64,000 nt of DNA from an uncultured Prevotellaceae bacterium (lineage in GTDB: Bacteria; Bacteroidota; Bacteroidia; Bacteroidales; Bacteroidaceae). Under the pieces are notes generated by a model. The model made no database searches. It was not told the DNA's origin and saw nothing but the letters and a program-made list of their open reading frames with translations. Location: the NCBI GenBank assembly GCA_902761605.1, contig CACWLC010000007.1, forward strand, positions 1 to 64,000, in the 5' to 3' direction. Position numbers and translations under genes: made by a program. Of this stretch, positions 8,077-17,333 are shown piece after piece (within the stretch, counting starts at the first letter, position 1; every line of letters begins with the position of its first letter).

Positions 8077-9366
8077 TCAAATCTTGTCCAGAGCCTGAGC
8101 CAGATCATCGATGATATCGTCGATGTGCTCTGTACCTATGCTCAGACGAACGGTCGATGGTGTGATGTGCTGCTCAGCCAGTTCCTCGGGCGAGAGCTGA
8201 GAGTGGGTGGTGGTGTAGGGATGAATCACCAGACTCTTCACATCGGCCACGTTAGCAAGGAGTGAGAATATCTGCAGGGCATCGATAAATTTCCAGGCCT
8301 CTTCCTGTCCACCCTTGATCTCGAAGGTGAAGATCGAGCCACCGCCATTAGGGAAGTACTTCTGATAGAGAGCGTGGTCGCGATGACTTTCGAGGGCAGG
8401 ATGGTTTACCTTTGCCACCTTGGGGTGCTTGGCGAGGAAATCGACCACCTTCAGGGCATTCTCCACATGACGCTCCACACGCAGACTCAGTGTCTCTACA
8501 CCCTGCAAGAGGATGAAGGCGTTGAAGGGAGAGATGGCAGCACCGGTGTCACGCAGTATGACGGCACGGATACGGGTGACGTAAGCTGCTGCGCCTACAG
8601 CGTCGGCAAACACGATACCGTGATAGCTTGGGTCTGGTTTTGCCAGTGTGGGGAATTTATCGTTTTGCTTCCAATCGAACTTGCCACCGTCTACGATGAC
8701 ACCACCTAATGAGCTTCCGTGACCGCCTAAGAACTTTGTTGCTGAGTGTACCACGATATCTGCACCATGCTCCAGAGGACGGATGAGATACGGTGTGCCG
8801 AAGGTGTTGTCTACGATGAAAGGAATTCCGTGCTTATGGGCTACAGCAGCCACACCTTCGAGGTCGAGCACGTCGCTGTTGGGATTGCCGAAAGTCTCGG
8901 CATAAACCACCTTTGTATTGGGCTGGATGGCTGCATCGAGGGCTTCGAGGTCATTGACATTAATAATCGTGTTGGTGATGCCCTGTGTAGCCAGCGTGTG
9001 GGTGATGAGATTGTAAGAACCGCCATAGAGGTTGTCGGCAGCTACGATATGATCACCTGCCTGTACGATGTTCTGCAAGGCGTATGTGATAGCAGCGGCA
9101 CCAGAGGCAACGGCCAGACCTGCCACACCTCCCTCGAGGGCAGCAACACGATCCTCGAATACTCCCTGAGTGGAGTTTGTCAGACGACCATAGATATTGC
9201 CAGCATCACGAAGTCCGAAGCGGTCAGCGGCGTGCTGTGAGTTATGGAACACATACGACGTGGTCTGATAGATGGGCACGGCGCGAGCGTCGGTTGCGGG
9301 GTCAGCCTGTTCCTGGCCTACATGAAGTTGCAATGTCTCAAAACGGTAATTTTTCTTTGTACTCAT
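8077..9366 (-). CDS. metY: O-acetylhomoserine sulfhydrylase (homocysteine synthase)
   Basis: 429-residue Cys/Met-metabolism PLP enzyme, predicted to make homocysteine from O-acetylhomoserine and sulfide. The family opening FETLQLHVGQ, the QTTSYVF loop and the PLP lysine in SATKFLGGHGSSLGG (near residue 211) are all visible, as is the C-terminal TTHSQLSPEEL segment typical of the OAH sulfhydrylase branch. The start at 9366 (MSTKKNYRFE) is chosen because the longer reading frame from 9441 begins upstream of the promoter at 9411-9442. With cysK it forms a direct-sulfhydrylation pair for cysteine and methionine. Its promoter has no clear copy of the 18-bp dyad. Confidence 0.95.
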   Translation of the reverse strand: MSTKKNYRFETLQLHVGQEQADPATDARAVPIYQTTSYVFHNSQHAADRFGLRDAGNIYGRLTNSTQGVFEDRVAALEGGVAGLAVASGAAAITYALQNIVQAGDHIVAADNLYGGSYNLITHTLATQGITNTIINVNDLEALDAAIQPNTKVVYAETFGNPNSDVLDLEGVAAVAHKHGIPFIVDNTFGTPYLIRPLEHGADIVVHSATKFLGGHGSSLGGVIVDGGKFDWKQNDKFPTLAKPDPSYHGIVFADAVGAAAYVTRIRAVILRDTGAAISPFNAFILLQGVETLSLRVERHVENALKVVDFLAKHPKVAKVNHPALESHRDHALYQKYFPNGGGSIFTFEIKGGQEEAWKFIDALQIFSLLANVADVKSLVIHPYTTTHSQLSPEELAEQHITPSTVRLSIGTEHIDDIIDDLAQALDKI

Positions 9367-9410
9367 AATCTTATCCTTTCTTAAATTTATTAATAATTGA
9401 TTTCTGGGTG

Positions 9411-9442
9411 CAAAGGTACGAACTTTAGAATTATCTACCAAA
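9411..9442 (-). promoter_or_regulatory. metY promoter
   Basis: On the minus strand: TTTG (-33, 9439-9442), 20-bp spacer, TACCTTTG (-7, 9411-9418). The following AT-rich stretch up to about 9600 holds no ORF or other signal that I can see. Confidence 0.8.
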
Positions 9443-9600
9443 TTTATTGCATTATTCGGAAAATATATCTATATTTCTGATTGTTAAAGAATATCTTTCT
9501 GATTGAGGCTTAAAAAGTGGCCTTAAACAGAATAAAACTCTAAAATGTGGCTAAAAACCTTGTTTATGCTTAATATTAATATAATGTTCGCGCGATGTGT

Positions 9601-9618
9601 ATCACATAATTATGGTAG
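9601..9618. promoter_or_regulatory. degenerate 18-bp dyad upstream of the M14-SusCD operon
   Basis: ATCACA-N6-TGGTAG matches 9 of 12 arm positions of the dyad ATACCA-N6-TGGTAT. Its centre (9609.5) is 54.5 bp upstream of the -7 element at 9664, exactly as at cysK and at the second SusC/SusD operon. The spacing, more than the arms, supports it. Confidence 0.45.
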
Positions 9619-9639
9619 GTGAAATGACCAACTCTTGGG

Positions 9640-9671
9640 ATTGTGGTATCCGCAGAATCGCCGTACCTTTG
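9640..9671 (+). promoter_or_regulatory. promoter of the M14-SusCD operon
   Basis: ATTG (9640-9643), 20-bp spacer, TACCTTTG (9664-9671). The block GGGATTGTGG to GCACCC around it is nearly identical to the promoter at 17079-17110. Confidence 0.85.
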
Positions 9672-9713
9672 CACCCGGAAACATAAAGTTTAAAATATAT
9701 AATATAAAATTAA

Positions 9714-9899
9714 ATGGTTATGAAAACAATGAATCGAATGCGAATGCAAGAGTGTTATTGCAGTATGATGGCAATGACAATGAAAGGGAGTGTATATATA
9801 ATAGGTATTAACAAAGTAAAGAAAAAAAGATATGAAAAGATTAGTTTTAGCAATAGTAGCATTTTTAAGCCTCAGCGTCAACAATATTTGGGCAACTGA
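9714..9899 (+). CDS. Met/Cys-rich leader peptide overlapping the M14 gene
   Basis: 61-codon small ORF in the transcribed leader of the operon. Its N-terminal part (MKTMNRMRMQECYCSMM) has nine Met and two Cys in the first 24 codons. It runs past the start of the M14 gene (9832) in another frame and overlaps it by 68 nt. The second SusC/SusD operon carries a close relative with the same frame relation and overlap. Conservation of reading frame, Met codons and overlap between the two copies supports translation. A role as a sensor of Met/Cys supply, by ribosome stalling or coupling to the downstream start, is inferred. No terminator hairpin is seen between leader and gene. Confidence 0.55.
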   Translation: MVMKTMNRMRMQECYCSMMAMTMKGSVYIIGINKVKKKRYEKISFSNSSIFKPQRQQYLGN

Positions 9900-12432
9900 T
9901 TATTTCTTCGGGAGTGATAACCAATTCGATAAGTCAATACCAACACCTGAAGAGTTCTTCGGTTTTCCTATTGGATCAGAATTGGTAAGATATGATAAGG
10001 TTGTAGAGTATTTCCGTTTGCTTGATATGTTGTCAAGCCGTGCACAACTGAAGGTGATAGGTCATTCCCATGAAAACCGCGAGTATGTGATACTCCACAT
10101 TTCCACACCGGAAAACATCCAAAACTTAGAGAATATCCGTCAGAACCATGTGAAACTGGCAGATCCAAGCTATGGTTATCCCACTTCTTACGACGATCAG
10201 AAGGTGATAATCCAGCTGGGATATAACGTGCATGGTGGTGAATTGGCTGGCACCGACGCATCTGTTCTGGCAGCCTACTATTTTGTAGCCACCCAGAATG
10301 CTGATATAGTGAAAAGACTGGGCGATGCCGTTATACTGATAGAGCCGGCACTCAACCCTGACGGTCGCGAAAGAGCCGCACAGTATTATAACTCTTTCCA
10401 TTCGGTTCCTCCTGTCGATGATGCACTTGACATTGAACATACACAGAGCTTCACTCCTCTGCGTGGCAATCATTTCTATGCTGACCTGAATCGTGACTGG
10501 TTTGCCTTGGTGCACCCAGAGAGTCGTGCGAGAGCTGATTACTACCACCAGTGGTATCCTAATATCTATGCCGATTACCATGAGATGGGCCGTAACAGCA
10601 GCTACTATTTCGAGCCGTCACCAGTACGCAGTACATGGAACTACACCATTCCAGAAAGCACATATACGGAACTGAACGTAATCCTTGCTGATTATTTCGG
10701 TGCAGCACTCGATAAGATTGGTTCGCTGTATTTCACGAAAGAGAACTATGATAACATATCACCTATCTATGGTTCAACATATCCGGATTTCCAGGGCGGT
10801 GTGGGTACAACGCTTGAGGTTGGCAGTTCGCAGGGTGTTCAGGTTGAGTCGTCACTCGGTGTTCATCGCTTTGCAAAGAATATCCGTGACAATCTTGTTA
10901 CCAGCATCGGAGCCCTGAAAGCCGGAACAGACAAGAAGGATATATTTCTCCGTCATCAGCAGGATTTCTTCAAGAGTGCTGTAGCAAAGGGTGGAAAGGG
11001 ATATATCGTGTTTGGTGACAGGGAGAACAAAGGTGCTACGAACCTGTTTCTCGACAACCTTCTGCGTCATAAGATTGAAGTACGTCAGCTGACAAAAGAC
11101 TATACTCAGGGTAGCAAGCAGTTTAAGGCAGGGTCAGCCTATGCCATACCTTTGGCTCAGGCGCAGTACCGACTTGTAAATGCTGCCTTTGAGGAACACA
11201 CAGAGTTTGTTGACAGCATCTTTATGGACATCACAGCATGGAGTACGGCTCACGGCTTTGGCTTCCCGTTTGCAAGAGTGGCTGCTGGCATCAGCGTGGG
11301 AGATGTGGTGAAGGAGGTTCCTGCTGTAAAATCTGGTGATTTCCGGAAATCACAGTTTGCCTACGTCATCGACTATGCCGACTTCTATGCTCCACGCGTA
11401 TTGTATCACTTGCTTGACAGAGGCGTTTACGTGAAAGCAGCATTTAAGACTTTCTCTGCAGAGACTGTTGAGAGAGGAAGACAGAACTTTGCTACTGGCA
11501 CTCTTGTCGTTCCCATTGTATATCAGACAGTCTCAGCTGACAGCGTATATCATGTTATCCAAGAGGCTGTTGCGGAGACTGACGTACAGGTTTACAGCGT
11601 TTCTACCAGTGCAAGCAGTGAAGGCATTGACCTCGGAAGTGACAATATACAGGAAGTCAAGAAACCGGTTGTTGCTACTTTTGTAAGCACAGGAGGCTAT
11701 ACCGGAATCAACTGGACAGCCATAGGAGAGATATGGCACTTGTTAGGCAACCATCATCATATACCATTGACAAAGATCTTTGTTGAATATGCTGACCGCA
11801 CACCACTGAATCGCTATACGGCAATCATACTTGCAGATGGCTCATATCAGAACTTCTCCCAGAAGTTTGTTGAACGTTTGAAGAACTGGGTTGCTGACGG
11901 TGGTGTCTTAATCACTACACAACGTGCCTCACAATGGGCTATCAAGAACGGTATTGCTGTTCATTTCTCTGCCTCAGAGGAAAAAACTGTAAATGAGAAA
12001 CAGGGAGAAAAGCATGACTATCAGCGTCTTGACTATGTATCACAGCGTGAGAAGATTGGTCCGAGCCGTATTGGCGGTGTACTCTATGAAGCCGATCTTG
12101 ATATTACCAACCCGTTGGCCTTTGGAATTCATAGTCGTCAGCTTTATACCATGAAGTCAGGCAACTATATCTTGCCTCGCCCACAGAGCCCTTACAGTTC
12201 ATTGCTACAACTCAAGGGTGATAAGCAACTGGGAGGATACCTGACAAAAGCAAATCAGAAACTGTTGAAGAATGCGACGGTGATTGCCATTGATAATGTA
12301 GGGGCGGGAACGATTGTCCTGTTCAGCGAGTCGCCCACCTATCGCGGTTATTGGCTTAGTACAGGGCGCATCCTGACAAATGCACTTTTCTTTGGCAGCA
12401 ATGTCTCGACATCTTCGCGCTATCGCCCATAA
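9832..12432 (+). CDS. secreted M14-family zinc carboxypeptidase-like protein
   Basis: 866-residue exported peptidase-like protein. The signal peptide (MKRLVLAIVAFLSLSVNNIWA) is followed by an M14 domain with the zinc motif H134-G-G-E137 (NVHGGELAGTD), the N-P-D-G-R substrate motif near 175, the third zinc ligand in DYHEMG near 250 and a candidate catalytic Glu in GTTLEVGSS near 328. The long C-terminal part (about 400-866) is a glutamine-amidotransferase-like region as in other large Bacteroidota M14 proteins. It is the first structural gene of a unit with susC and susD homologues, so it probably trims peptides or peptide-like substrates at the cell surface or in the periplasm. The substrate is unknown. 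Confidence 0.85.
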   Translation: MKRLVLAIVAFLSLSVNNIWATDYFFGSDNQFDKSIPTPEEFFGFPIGSELVRYDKVVEYFRLLDMLSSRAQLKVIGHSHENREYVILHISTPENIQNLENIRQNHVKLADPSYGYPTSYDDQKVIIQLGYNVHGGELAGTDASVLAAYYFVATQNADIVKRLGDAVILIEPALNPDGRERAAQYYNSFHSVPPVDDALDIEHTQSFTPLRGNHFYADLNRDWFALVHPESRARADYYHQWYPNIYADYHEMGRNSSYYFEPSPVRSTWNYTIPESTYTELNVILADYFGAALDKIGSLYFTKENYDNISPIYGSTYPDFQGGVGTTLEVGSSQGVQVESSLGVHRFAKNIRDNLVTSIGALKAGTDKKDIFLRHQQDFFKSAVAKGGKGYIVFGDRENKGATNLFLDNLLRHKIEVRQLTKDYTQGSKQFKAGSAYAIPLAQAQYRLVNAAFEEHTEFVDSIFMDITAWSTAHGFGFPFARVAAGISVGDVVKEVPAVKSGDFRKSQFAYVIDYADFYAPRVLYHLLDRGVYVKAAFKTFSAETVERGRQNFATGTLVVPIVYQTVSADSVYHVIQEAVAETDVQVYSVSTSASSEGIDLGSDNIQEVKKPVVATFVSTGGYTGINWTAIGEIWHLLGNHHHIPLTKIFVEYADRTPLNRYTAIILADGSYQNFSQKFVERLKNWVADGGVLITTQRASQWAIKNGIAVHFSASEEKTVNEKQGEKHDYQRLDYVSQREKIGPSRIGGVLYEADLDITNPLAFGIHSRQLYTMKSGNYILPRPQSPYSSLLQLKGDKQLGGYLTKANQKLLKNATVIAIDNVGAGTIVLFSESPTYRGYWLSTGRILTNALFFGSNVSTSSRYRP

Positions 12433-12469
12433 AAAATACCAGATTGTTTTTTAAAATAAGGATAACAGT

Positions 12470-15400
12470 ATGAAAAGACTTTTATTATATATTATTGCTT
12501 TGATTGTGTCCGTTTGTGCATCAGCGCACGACGTGCTCCAGGGTAGGGTGCTTGATGCCCGTACCCAGGAGCCGGTAATCGGAGCTGCAATACAGATACG
12601 AGGCACACATAATAGTGCTGTAAGTGATATCGATGGTAATTTCTCACTCACCGTTTCAGGTGAGGAACCTTATACCTTAGACGTGACCTATATAGGCTAT
12701 CTTGCCCAGGAGATTGAAGTGTATGACACCGGTGAACCTGTTGAGATTTTTCTCCGCGAAAACTATCGTTTGCTTAACGAAGTCGTAGTGATAGGCTATG
12801 GCACAGCAAAGCTTCGCGACCTCACAGCCTCGATCACATCAATTAATAAGGAATCATTGAAGGGCGTGACGGGAAACAGTATCGATAATATCCTCGAAGG
12901 ACATGCTGCAGGTGTGATGGTATCCACATCAGGGTCACAGGTGGGCTCTGCTCCTGTGATCAACATTCGCGGACTGGCATCCATCACTTCCAGCGTTACA
13001 CCACTGTATGTTGTTGACGGGGTACCCATCAATTCGAATAACATCGCATCTAACACAGACTATAATCCCATTTCAGATATCAATCCAGCCGATATCAAGT
13101 CTATTGATATCCTGAAGGATGCAGCTGCCAGCGCAATGTATGGTTCTCGGGCTGCAGCAGGTGTGGTACTCATCACTACTAATTCCGGTTCGTCGGGAAA
13201 ATCGAAACTGACATACGACTATAACATCGGATTCAACTCTGCAACGAAATTACTTACACCTATGAACGCAGAGCAATATACTGATATAAAGAATCAGGGA
13301 TGGTTGAATAATGGTGGTGACCCCAATAACCTGCCATATGCCACGATGACGGATAAAAACGGCAATATCGTCAATACTAACTGGGTAGACCTCATCTTCC
13401 GTACTGGTCTGTCGCAGAACCATAACCTGAACCTTCAGGGTGGCAATGATAAGGCAACCTATTACCTCTCAGGAAGCTATACCACTCAGGAGGGTATAAC
13501 GGTGGATGCCAAATACAACCGTTTCTCATTTAAGGGCAACGGAACCTATAAACTTAACAAATATGTTAAAGTGGGTTTCAACTCAGGCTATACTTATAGT
13601 AAGATTCATACTGCTGATGATTCGCGTGGTGGTTCACTTAGTGCTATGGGTGGCCTGACACGTCTGGCATATGTTGACCTGCCAAATGTTCCTTCTCACA
13701 ATGAAGACGGCACCTTCTATGCCTCTACGCTGGCTCCACGTAACCTTGGTAAGGGAAATAATGCTATAGAGGTATTCTATTACAATGCCCTTGGTCTTGT
13801 AGATGGTGGGCAGTATGCAGAGTCGAAGACCCACCGTATCCTTGCTAATGGATATGCTGAGATTACTCCTGTTAAAGGTCTTACACTTAAGACACTGTAT
13901 GGCATTGACTGGACACTGATCCAAAACGAGTCTTTCAGCACTCCTCTTCATGGTGGTGGATATCCTAGCGGTAGCAGTCGTACAGGAACCTCCAACCTGA
14001 AGAGCTGGACATGGACGAATACCGCCAACTACCAGTTCGATATCAAGAAGCATCATTTCGACATCCTCTTCGGTATAGAAGCTTCAGAAAGCAATCAGAG
14101 TATCATATCTCGTACAGGTACTACTCTTAGCAATCCAGACCAGATGTATGTAGAGGCATCTTATCTCACCTATGGCGGCTCGGGCAATATTCAGGAGAGC
14201 AGTATGTTCAGTTATATCAGCCGTTTCACCTATGACTGGAAGAACCGTTATTATCTTACAGCCAACTGGCGTCGTGACGGACTCTCAAAGCTAGGTCGTA
14301 AGTGGGGTAACTTCTATGGTGTCAGTGGTGCATGGCGCATCTCTGATGAGGCTTTCTTCCACGATTTGCGACGTACTATCGATGACCTTAAGATAAAGGT
14401 AAGCTATGGTGTGGTTGGTAATGCCAATGTAGACTGGTACGCCTCCAAGAGTGTTTATTCATCATCTACCTATAATGGTAGTGTATCCTACATCTCATCT
14501 GGTATCAATGATCCGGATTTGGGATGGGAGCAGACGGGCACAGCAGATATCGGCTTCAGTGCATCGCTGCTGAAAGGTCGTTTTAATATCGATGTTGATT
14601 ATTTCTATTCAAAGTCGAAAGACCTTATCCTCGATGCTTCACAAGCTTACTCAACAGGTATTGTAGGAGCGTCCGTATCCACTAATCTTGGTAAGACGGT
14701 GAATAGGGGCCTTGAGATTACTGTTAGCGGTGATCTTATCAGAAAGAAGAATTTTACCTGGAGCAGTAGCTTTAATATTTCACTGATAAAGAATGAGGTA
14801 ACAGAATTGGCCGACGATATACTTTTCTCTAGTTCCACTGGAGCAAACATCACTACAAAAGGTTATTCTATGGCTCAGCTTTATGCCTATCCTACTGATG
14901 GTATCGACCCACAGACAGGACGTCGCGTAGTACTGATTAAGAAGGAAGATGGCTCATATGATCGCACACTGTTGATATATAAGTACGGAAAGGGTGGTGC
15001 ACAGCTCTATGAACTCGATGGTGAAACCCCCTCTAAATATACGATGAGCGACTGGAAGCCTGAGATCTCAGGAAACACGAAACCCACTTATTATGGTGGA
15101 TGGAGCAACACGTTCCGTTATAAGAACTGGGATGCCAAGGTGAATTTCCACTTCTCTGGAGGCAACAAGATCATTAACGGTATGCGTGCCACACTCTCCG
15201 ACGGACGTATGTGGAGCGGCACAGAAGAGTATTACGAGAATATATGGCGCCAGCCTGGTGACAATGCGAAATACGCCAAGGCATCATATAATGATAACTA
15301 CTCTAATGGTACAGCCAACCTTATTACCGACTTGATTGAAAGTGGTGATTTTATCCGTCTGCAGAGCCTATCCATAGGTTATCAGTTTAACACCAAGAGG

Positions 15401-15595
15401 TGGTCACAGGATTGGGGTATCTCGTCTGTAAGACTGTATGCACAGGCTCAGAACCTGTTTTGCATCACGGGCTACACAGGATTCGACCCGGAGATCAATT
15501 CTTATTACAATAGTGCTAATCTCCGCTCTGGTATCGACCTTAACACGACACCGCCTACACGTACTATCACCTTTGGGGTAAACGTATCATTCTAA
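12470..15595 (+). CDS. SusC/RagA family TonB-linked outer-membrane protein
   Basis: 1041-residue TonB-dependent outer-membrane importer. It has a signal peptide (MKRLLLYIIALIVSVCASA), a CarboxypepD_reg-like beta-sandwich (about 24-110, GRVLDARTQEPVIGAAIQIRGT), the LNEVVVIGYGT TonB-box region, a plug domain with INIRGLASI and LYVVDGVPI, then a 22-strand-type barrel ending in ITFGVNVSF. It follows the M14 gene by 37 bp and precedes a SusD homologue by 14 bp, the usual SusC-SusD transport pair. The nutrient is not readable from sequence; the peptidase partner favours peptides. Confidence 0.95.
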   Translation: MKRLLLYIIALIVSVCASAHDVLQGRVLDARTQEPVIGAAIQIRGTHNSAVSDIDGNFSLTVSGEEPYTLDVTYIGYLAQEIEVYDTGEPVEIFLRENYRLLNEVVVIGYGTAKLRDLTASITSINKESLKGVTGNSIDNILEGHAAGVMVSTSGSQVGSAPVINIRGLASITSSVTPLYVVDGVPINSNNIASNTDYNPISDINPADIKSIDILKDAAASAMYGSRAAAGVVLITTNSGSSGKSKLTYDYNIGFNSATKLLTPMNAEQYTDIKNQGWLNNGGDPNNLPYATMTDKNGNIVNTNWVDLIFRTGLSQNHNLNLQGGNDKATYYLSGSYTTQEGITVDAKYNRFSFKGNGTYKLNKYVKVGFNSGYTYSKIHTADDSRGGSLSAMGGLTRLAYVDLPNVPSHNEDGTFYASTLAPRNLGKGNNAIEVFYYNALGLVDGGQYAESKTHRILANGYAEITPVKGLTLKTLYGIDWTLIQNESFSTPLHGGGYPSGSSRTGTSNLKSWTWTNTANYQFDIKKHHFDILFGIEASESNQSIISRTGTTLSNPDQMYVEASYLTYGGSGNIQESSMFSYISRFTYDWKNRYYLTANWRRDGLSKLGRKWGNFYGVSGAWRISDEAFFHDLRRTIDDLKIKVSYGVVGNANVDWYASKSVYSSSTYNGSVSYISSGINDPDLGWEQTGTADIGFSASLLKGRFNIDVDYFYSKSKDLILDASQAYSTGIVGASVSTNLGKTVNRGLEITVSGDLIRKKNFTWSSSFNISLIKNEVTELADDILFSSSTGANITTKGYSMAQLYAYPTDGIDPQTGRRVVLIKKEDGSYDRTLLIYKYGKGGAQLYELDGETPSKYTMSDWKPEISGNTKPTYYGGWSNTFRYKNWDAKVNFHFSGGNKIINGMRATLSDGRMWSGTEEYYENIWRQPGDNAKYAKASYNDNYSNGTANLITDLIESGDFIRLQSLSIGYQFNTKRWSQDWGISSVRLYAQAQNLFCITGYTGFDPEINSYYNSANLRSGIDLNTTPPTRTITFGVNVSF

Positions 15596-15609
15596 TAAAA
15601 TTTGCAAAT

Positions 15610-17034
15610 ATGAACAAGATATTATATAAATCAGTTATTATAGCCCACTTGTCAGTCTTGGTGCTGACATCTTGCGGTGAGGATTTCCTCGAGAAAAATC
15701 CGAAGCTAAACGTGACAGAGGCTGACATCTACGCTTCTGAAGAACTTATCGATGCAGCTGTTGCAGGTGTATATACCCGTTTCAAAAGCAGTAGCTTTGC
15801 TGGCGGAAACATTGCAGTCATCTTCGATAACCGTAGCGACGACTTCGTTAATACAGGTAACAACACCTACGCCCATTCGGATACCTATAATATGACCGTG
15901 GGTCAAAACAGCATCATGAACCCTGGTTTTTTTCAGGCTGGATATCTTGCCATTAATGCAGCCAACACCGTGAAGGAGAATCTGGAGAAGCGCGACAATC
16001 TGCCAATAAGTGAGGCCAAGCGTCAGCAATATATCGCCAGTTGTCTCTTTATCCGTGATATCAGCTGGTACTATCTGTCGCAGGTCTATTCACAGCCTTA
16101 TGCCTATGACCCCGATTCCAAGGCTATCCCCATTCATACAGAAGCTGTGCTGGGACCTGGTCATAACGATTCACGTCTGTGGACTATCGGGGAAGTTTAT
16201 GATCAGATTATAACCGATCTGAACAGCAGCACCATAGCTTCACTACCAGCCGGTGGCGATCCTACTATCCCAACACAGTCAGCAGCTCACATGCTTCTGC
16301 AGCGTATCTATATGGCAAGGCAACAGTGGCAGGATGCCATCAGCGAGGGTGAGAAGGTATCGGGATACTCTCTTAGTACCAATGTGCGCGATATGTTTGA
16401 TGCTCCTTATCACACCGCTGAAAATATATACTCGCTTCCATTCACCAACACCGAACGAGGTGGCGGTAATCCTGCCAGTTATATTTCAAGTGCTGTAGGA
16501 TATATCGACACACTTAATGTACGTACAGGCATCATCACTCTTCCCGCCTACCATCTCGATACAGATAGCCGTATATCGTTTATCAAGGTCGATCCCGCCA
16601 CCGGACGTGAGACCTGGTATGAGAAATATGATGAGTACACAACACCGCTGGAGTGGATACATATCTTCCGTTATGCCGAGACCCTGCTTAACCTCTCCGA
16701 GAGTTACTATAATATCGGCAATTATGAGAAGGCAGCCCAATTGCTCCATCAGGTACGTAGCAGGTCTGTTCCTACAGGAGACATCCTCGATGTGACAACT
16801 CTTACAGGTGATGAACTCCGTGATGCTATATACAACGAACGCCGTGCAGAGTTTATAGGCGAAGGCATAAGAGGTCTAGACATCAGCCGCAGGGCAGAGG
16901 ATTTCGTTCATCCTGCAGCCACTCGTACAGATGGTCATTGGGATACAGTGGTTGTTGCTACTCCAAGTGACCGTACCTCATATTGCTGGGCACTTCCATC
17001 TTACGAAATATTGATTAATAAAAGTGCAAATTAG
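15610..17034 (+). CDS. RagB/SusD family nutrient-binding lipoprotein
   Basis: 474-residue surface lipoprotein that caps the partner SusC channel. The lipobox VLTSC puts the lipidated Cys at 22, followed by GEDFLEKNP, a common SusD opening. TPR-like helices and the C-terminal IYNERRAEFIGEGIRGLDISR motif, typical of RagB/SusD, are present. It is the last gene of the unit; the next promoter starts only 45 bp after its stop, with no clear terminator between. Confidence 0.95.
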   Translation: MNKILYKSVIIAHLSVLVLTSCGEDFLEKNPKLNVTEADIYASEELIDAAVAGVYTRFKSSSFAGGNIAVIFDNRSDDFVNTGNNTYAHSDTYNMTVGQNSIMNPGFFQAGYLAINAANTVKENLEKRDNLPISEAKRQQYIASCLFIRDISWYYLSQVYSQPYAYDPDSKAIPIHTEAVLGPGHNDSRLWTIGEVYDQIITDLNSSTIASLPAGGDPTIPTQSAAHMLLQRIYMARQQWQDAISEGEKVSGYSLSTNVRDMFDAPYHTAENIYSLPFTNTERGGGNPASYISSAVGYIDTLNVRTGIITLPAYHLDTDSRISFIKVDPATGRETWYEKYDEYTTPLEWIHIFRYAETLLNLSESYYNIGNYEKAAQLLHQVRSRSVPTGDILDVTTLTGDELRDAIYNERRAEFIGEGIRGLDISRRAEDFVHPAATRTDGHWDTVVVATPSDRTSYCWALPSYEILINKSAN

Positions 17035-17039
17035 GCTGT

Positions 17040-17057
17040 ATCCCAAGAGTTTGGTAT
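17040..17057. promoter_or_regulatory. 18-bp dyad upstream of the second SusCD operon
   Basis: ATCCCA-N6-TGGTAT matches 11 of 12 arm positions of the cysK dyad. Its centre (17048.5) is 54.5 bp upstream of the -7 element at 17103, the same distance as at cysK. Confidence 0.6.
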
Positions 17058-17078
17058 ATAATATGCCGCAACAATGGG

Positions 17079-17110
17079 ATTGTGGGTATGCGAAAATCGC
17101 CGTACCTTTG
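17079..17110 (+). promoter_or_regulatory. promoter of the second SusCD operon
   Basis: ATTG (17079-17082), 20-bp spacer, TACCTTTG (17103-17110). It is nearly identical to the promoter at 9640-9671, including flanking bases on both sides. Confidence 0.85.
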
Positions 17111-17144
17111 CACCCAGAAACAGAGACAAAAATAAATAAAAAAA

Positions 17145-17333
17145 ATGGTTATGAAAACAATGAATCGAATGCAAATGCAAGAGTGTTGTTGCTGTTGTAT
17201 GATGGCAAAGTCAATGAAAGGAGAAATATATATAATAGGTGTAAATAACAAAGTAAAAAAGAAGCATTATGAAAAGAATAGTTTTAACAATAGCAGTTTT
17301 ATTGAGTATCAACATCAGCAGCGTTTGGGCTGA
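17145..17333 (+). CDS. Met/Cys-rich leader peptide overlapping the second operon's first gene
   Basis: 62-codon relative of the leader at 9714. Its core reads MNRMQMQECCCCCMMAKSM, with five consecutive Cys codons followed by two Met codons; the homologous stretch in the other copy is ECYCSMM. It overlaps the next gene (start 17269) by 65 nt in the same frame relation as the first copy. The run of Cys codons is the kind of sequence at which a ribosome would pause when charged tRNA-Cys is scarce, so a cysteine-sensing role is inferred. No terminator or antiterminator helix was found, so control is more likely through coupling or initiation at the overlapped start. Confidence 0.58.
   Translation: MVMKTMNRMQMQECCCCCMMAKSMKGEIYIIGVNNKVKKKHYEKNSFNNSSFIEYQHQQRLG

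Noticed and set aside
9464..9481. possible copy of the 18-bp dyad upstream of metY at the expected 54.5-bp spacing
   Set aside because: Only about half of the arm positions can be matched on either strand, so metY is not counted as a member of the dyad group.
9367..9713. SAM or other sulfur riboswitch near metY and the first leader
   Set aside because: No conserved helices or junction sequences of the known SAM classes could be found; the metY leader is only about 40 nt long.
9714..9899. reading the Met/Cys-rich frame as a chance frame
   Set aside because: Rejected as an explanation because the independent copy at 17145 keeps the frame, the Met positions and the overlap with the next gene.
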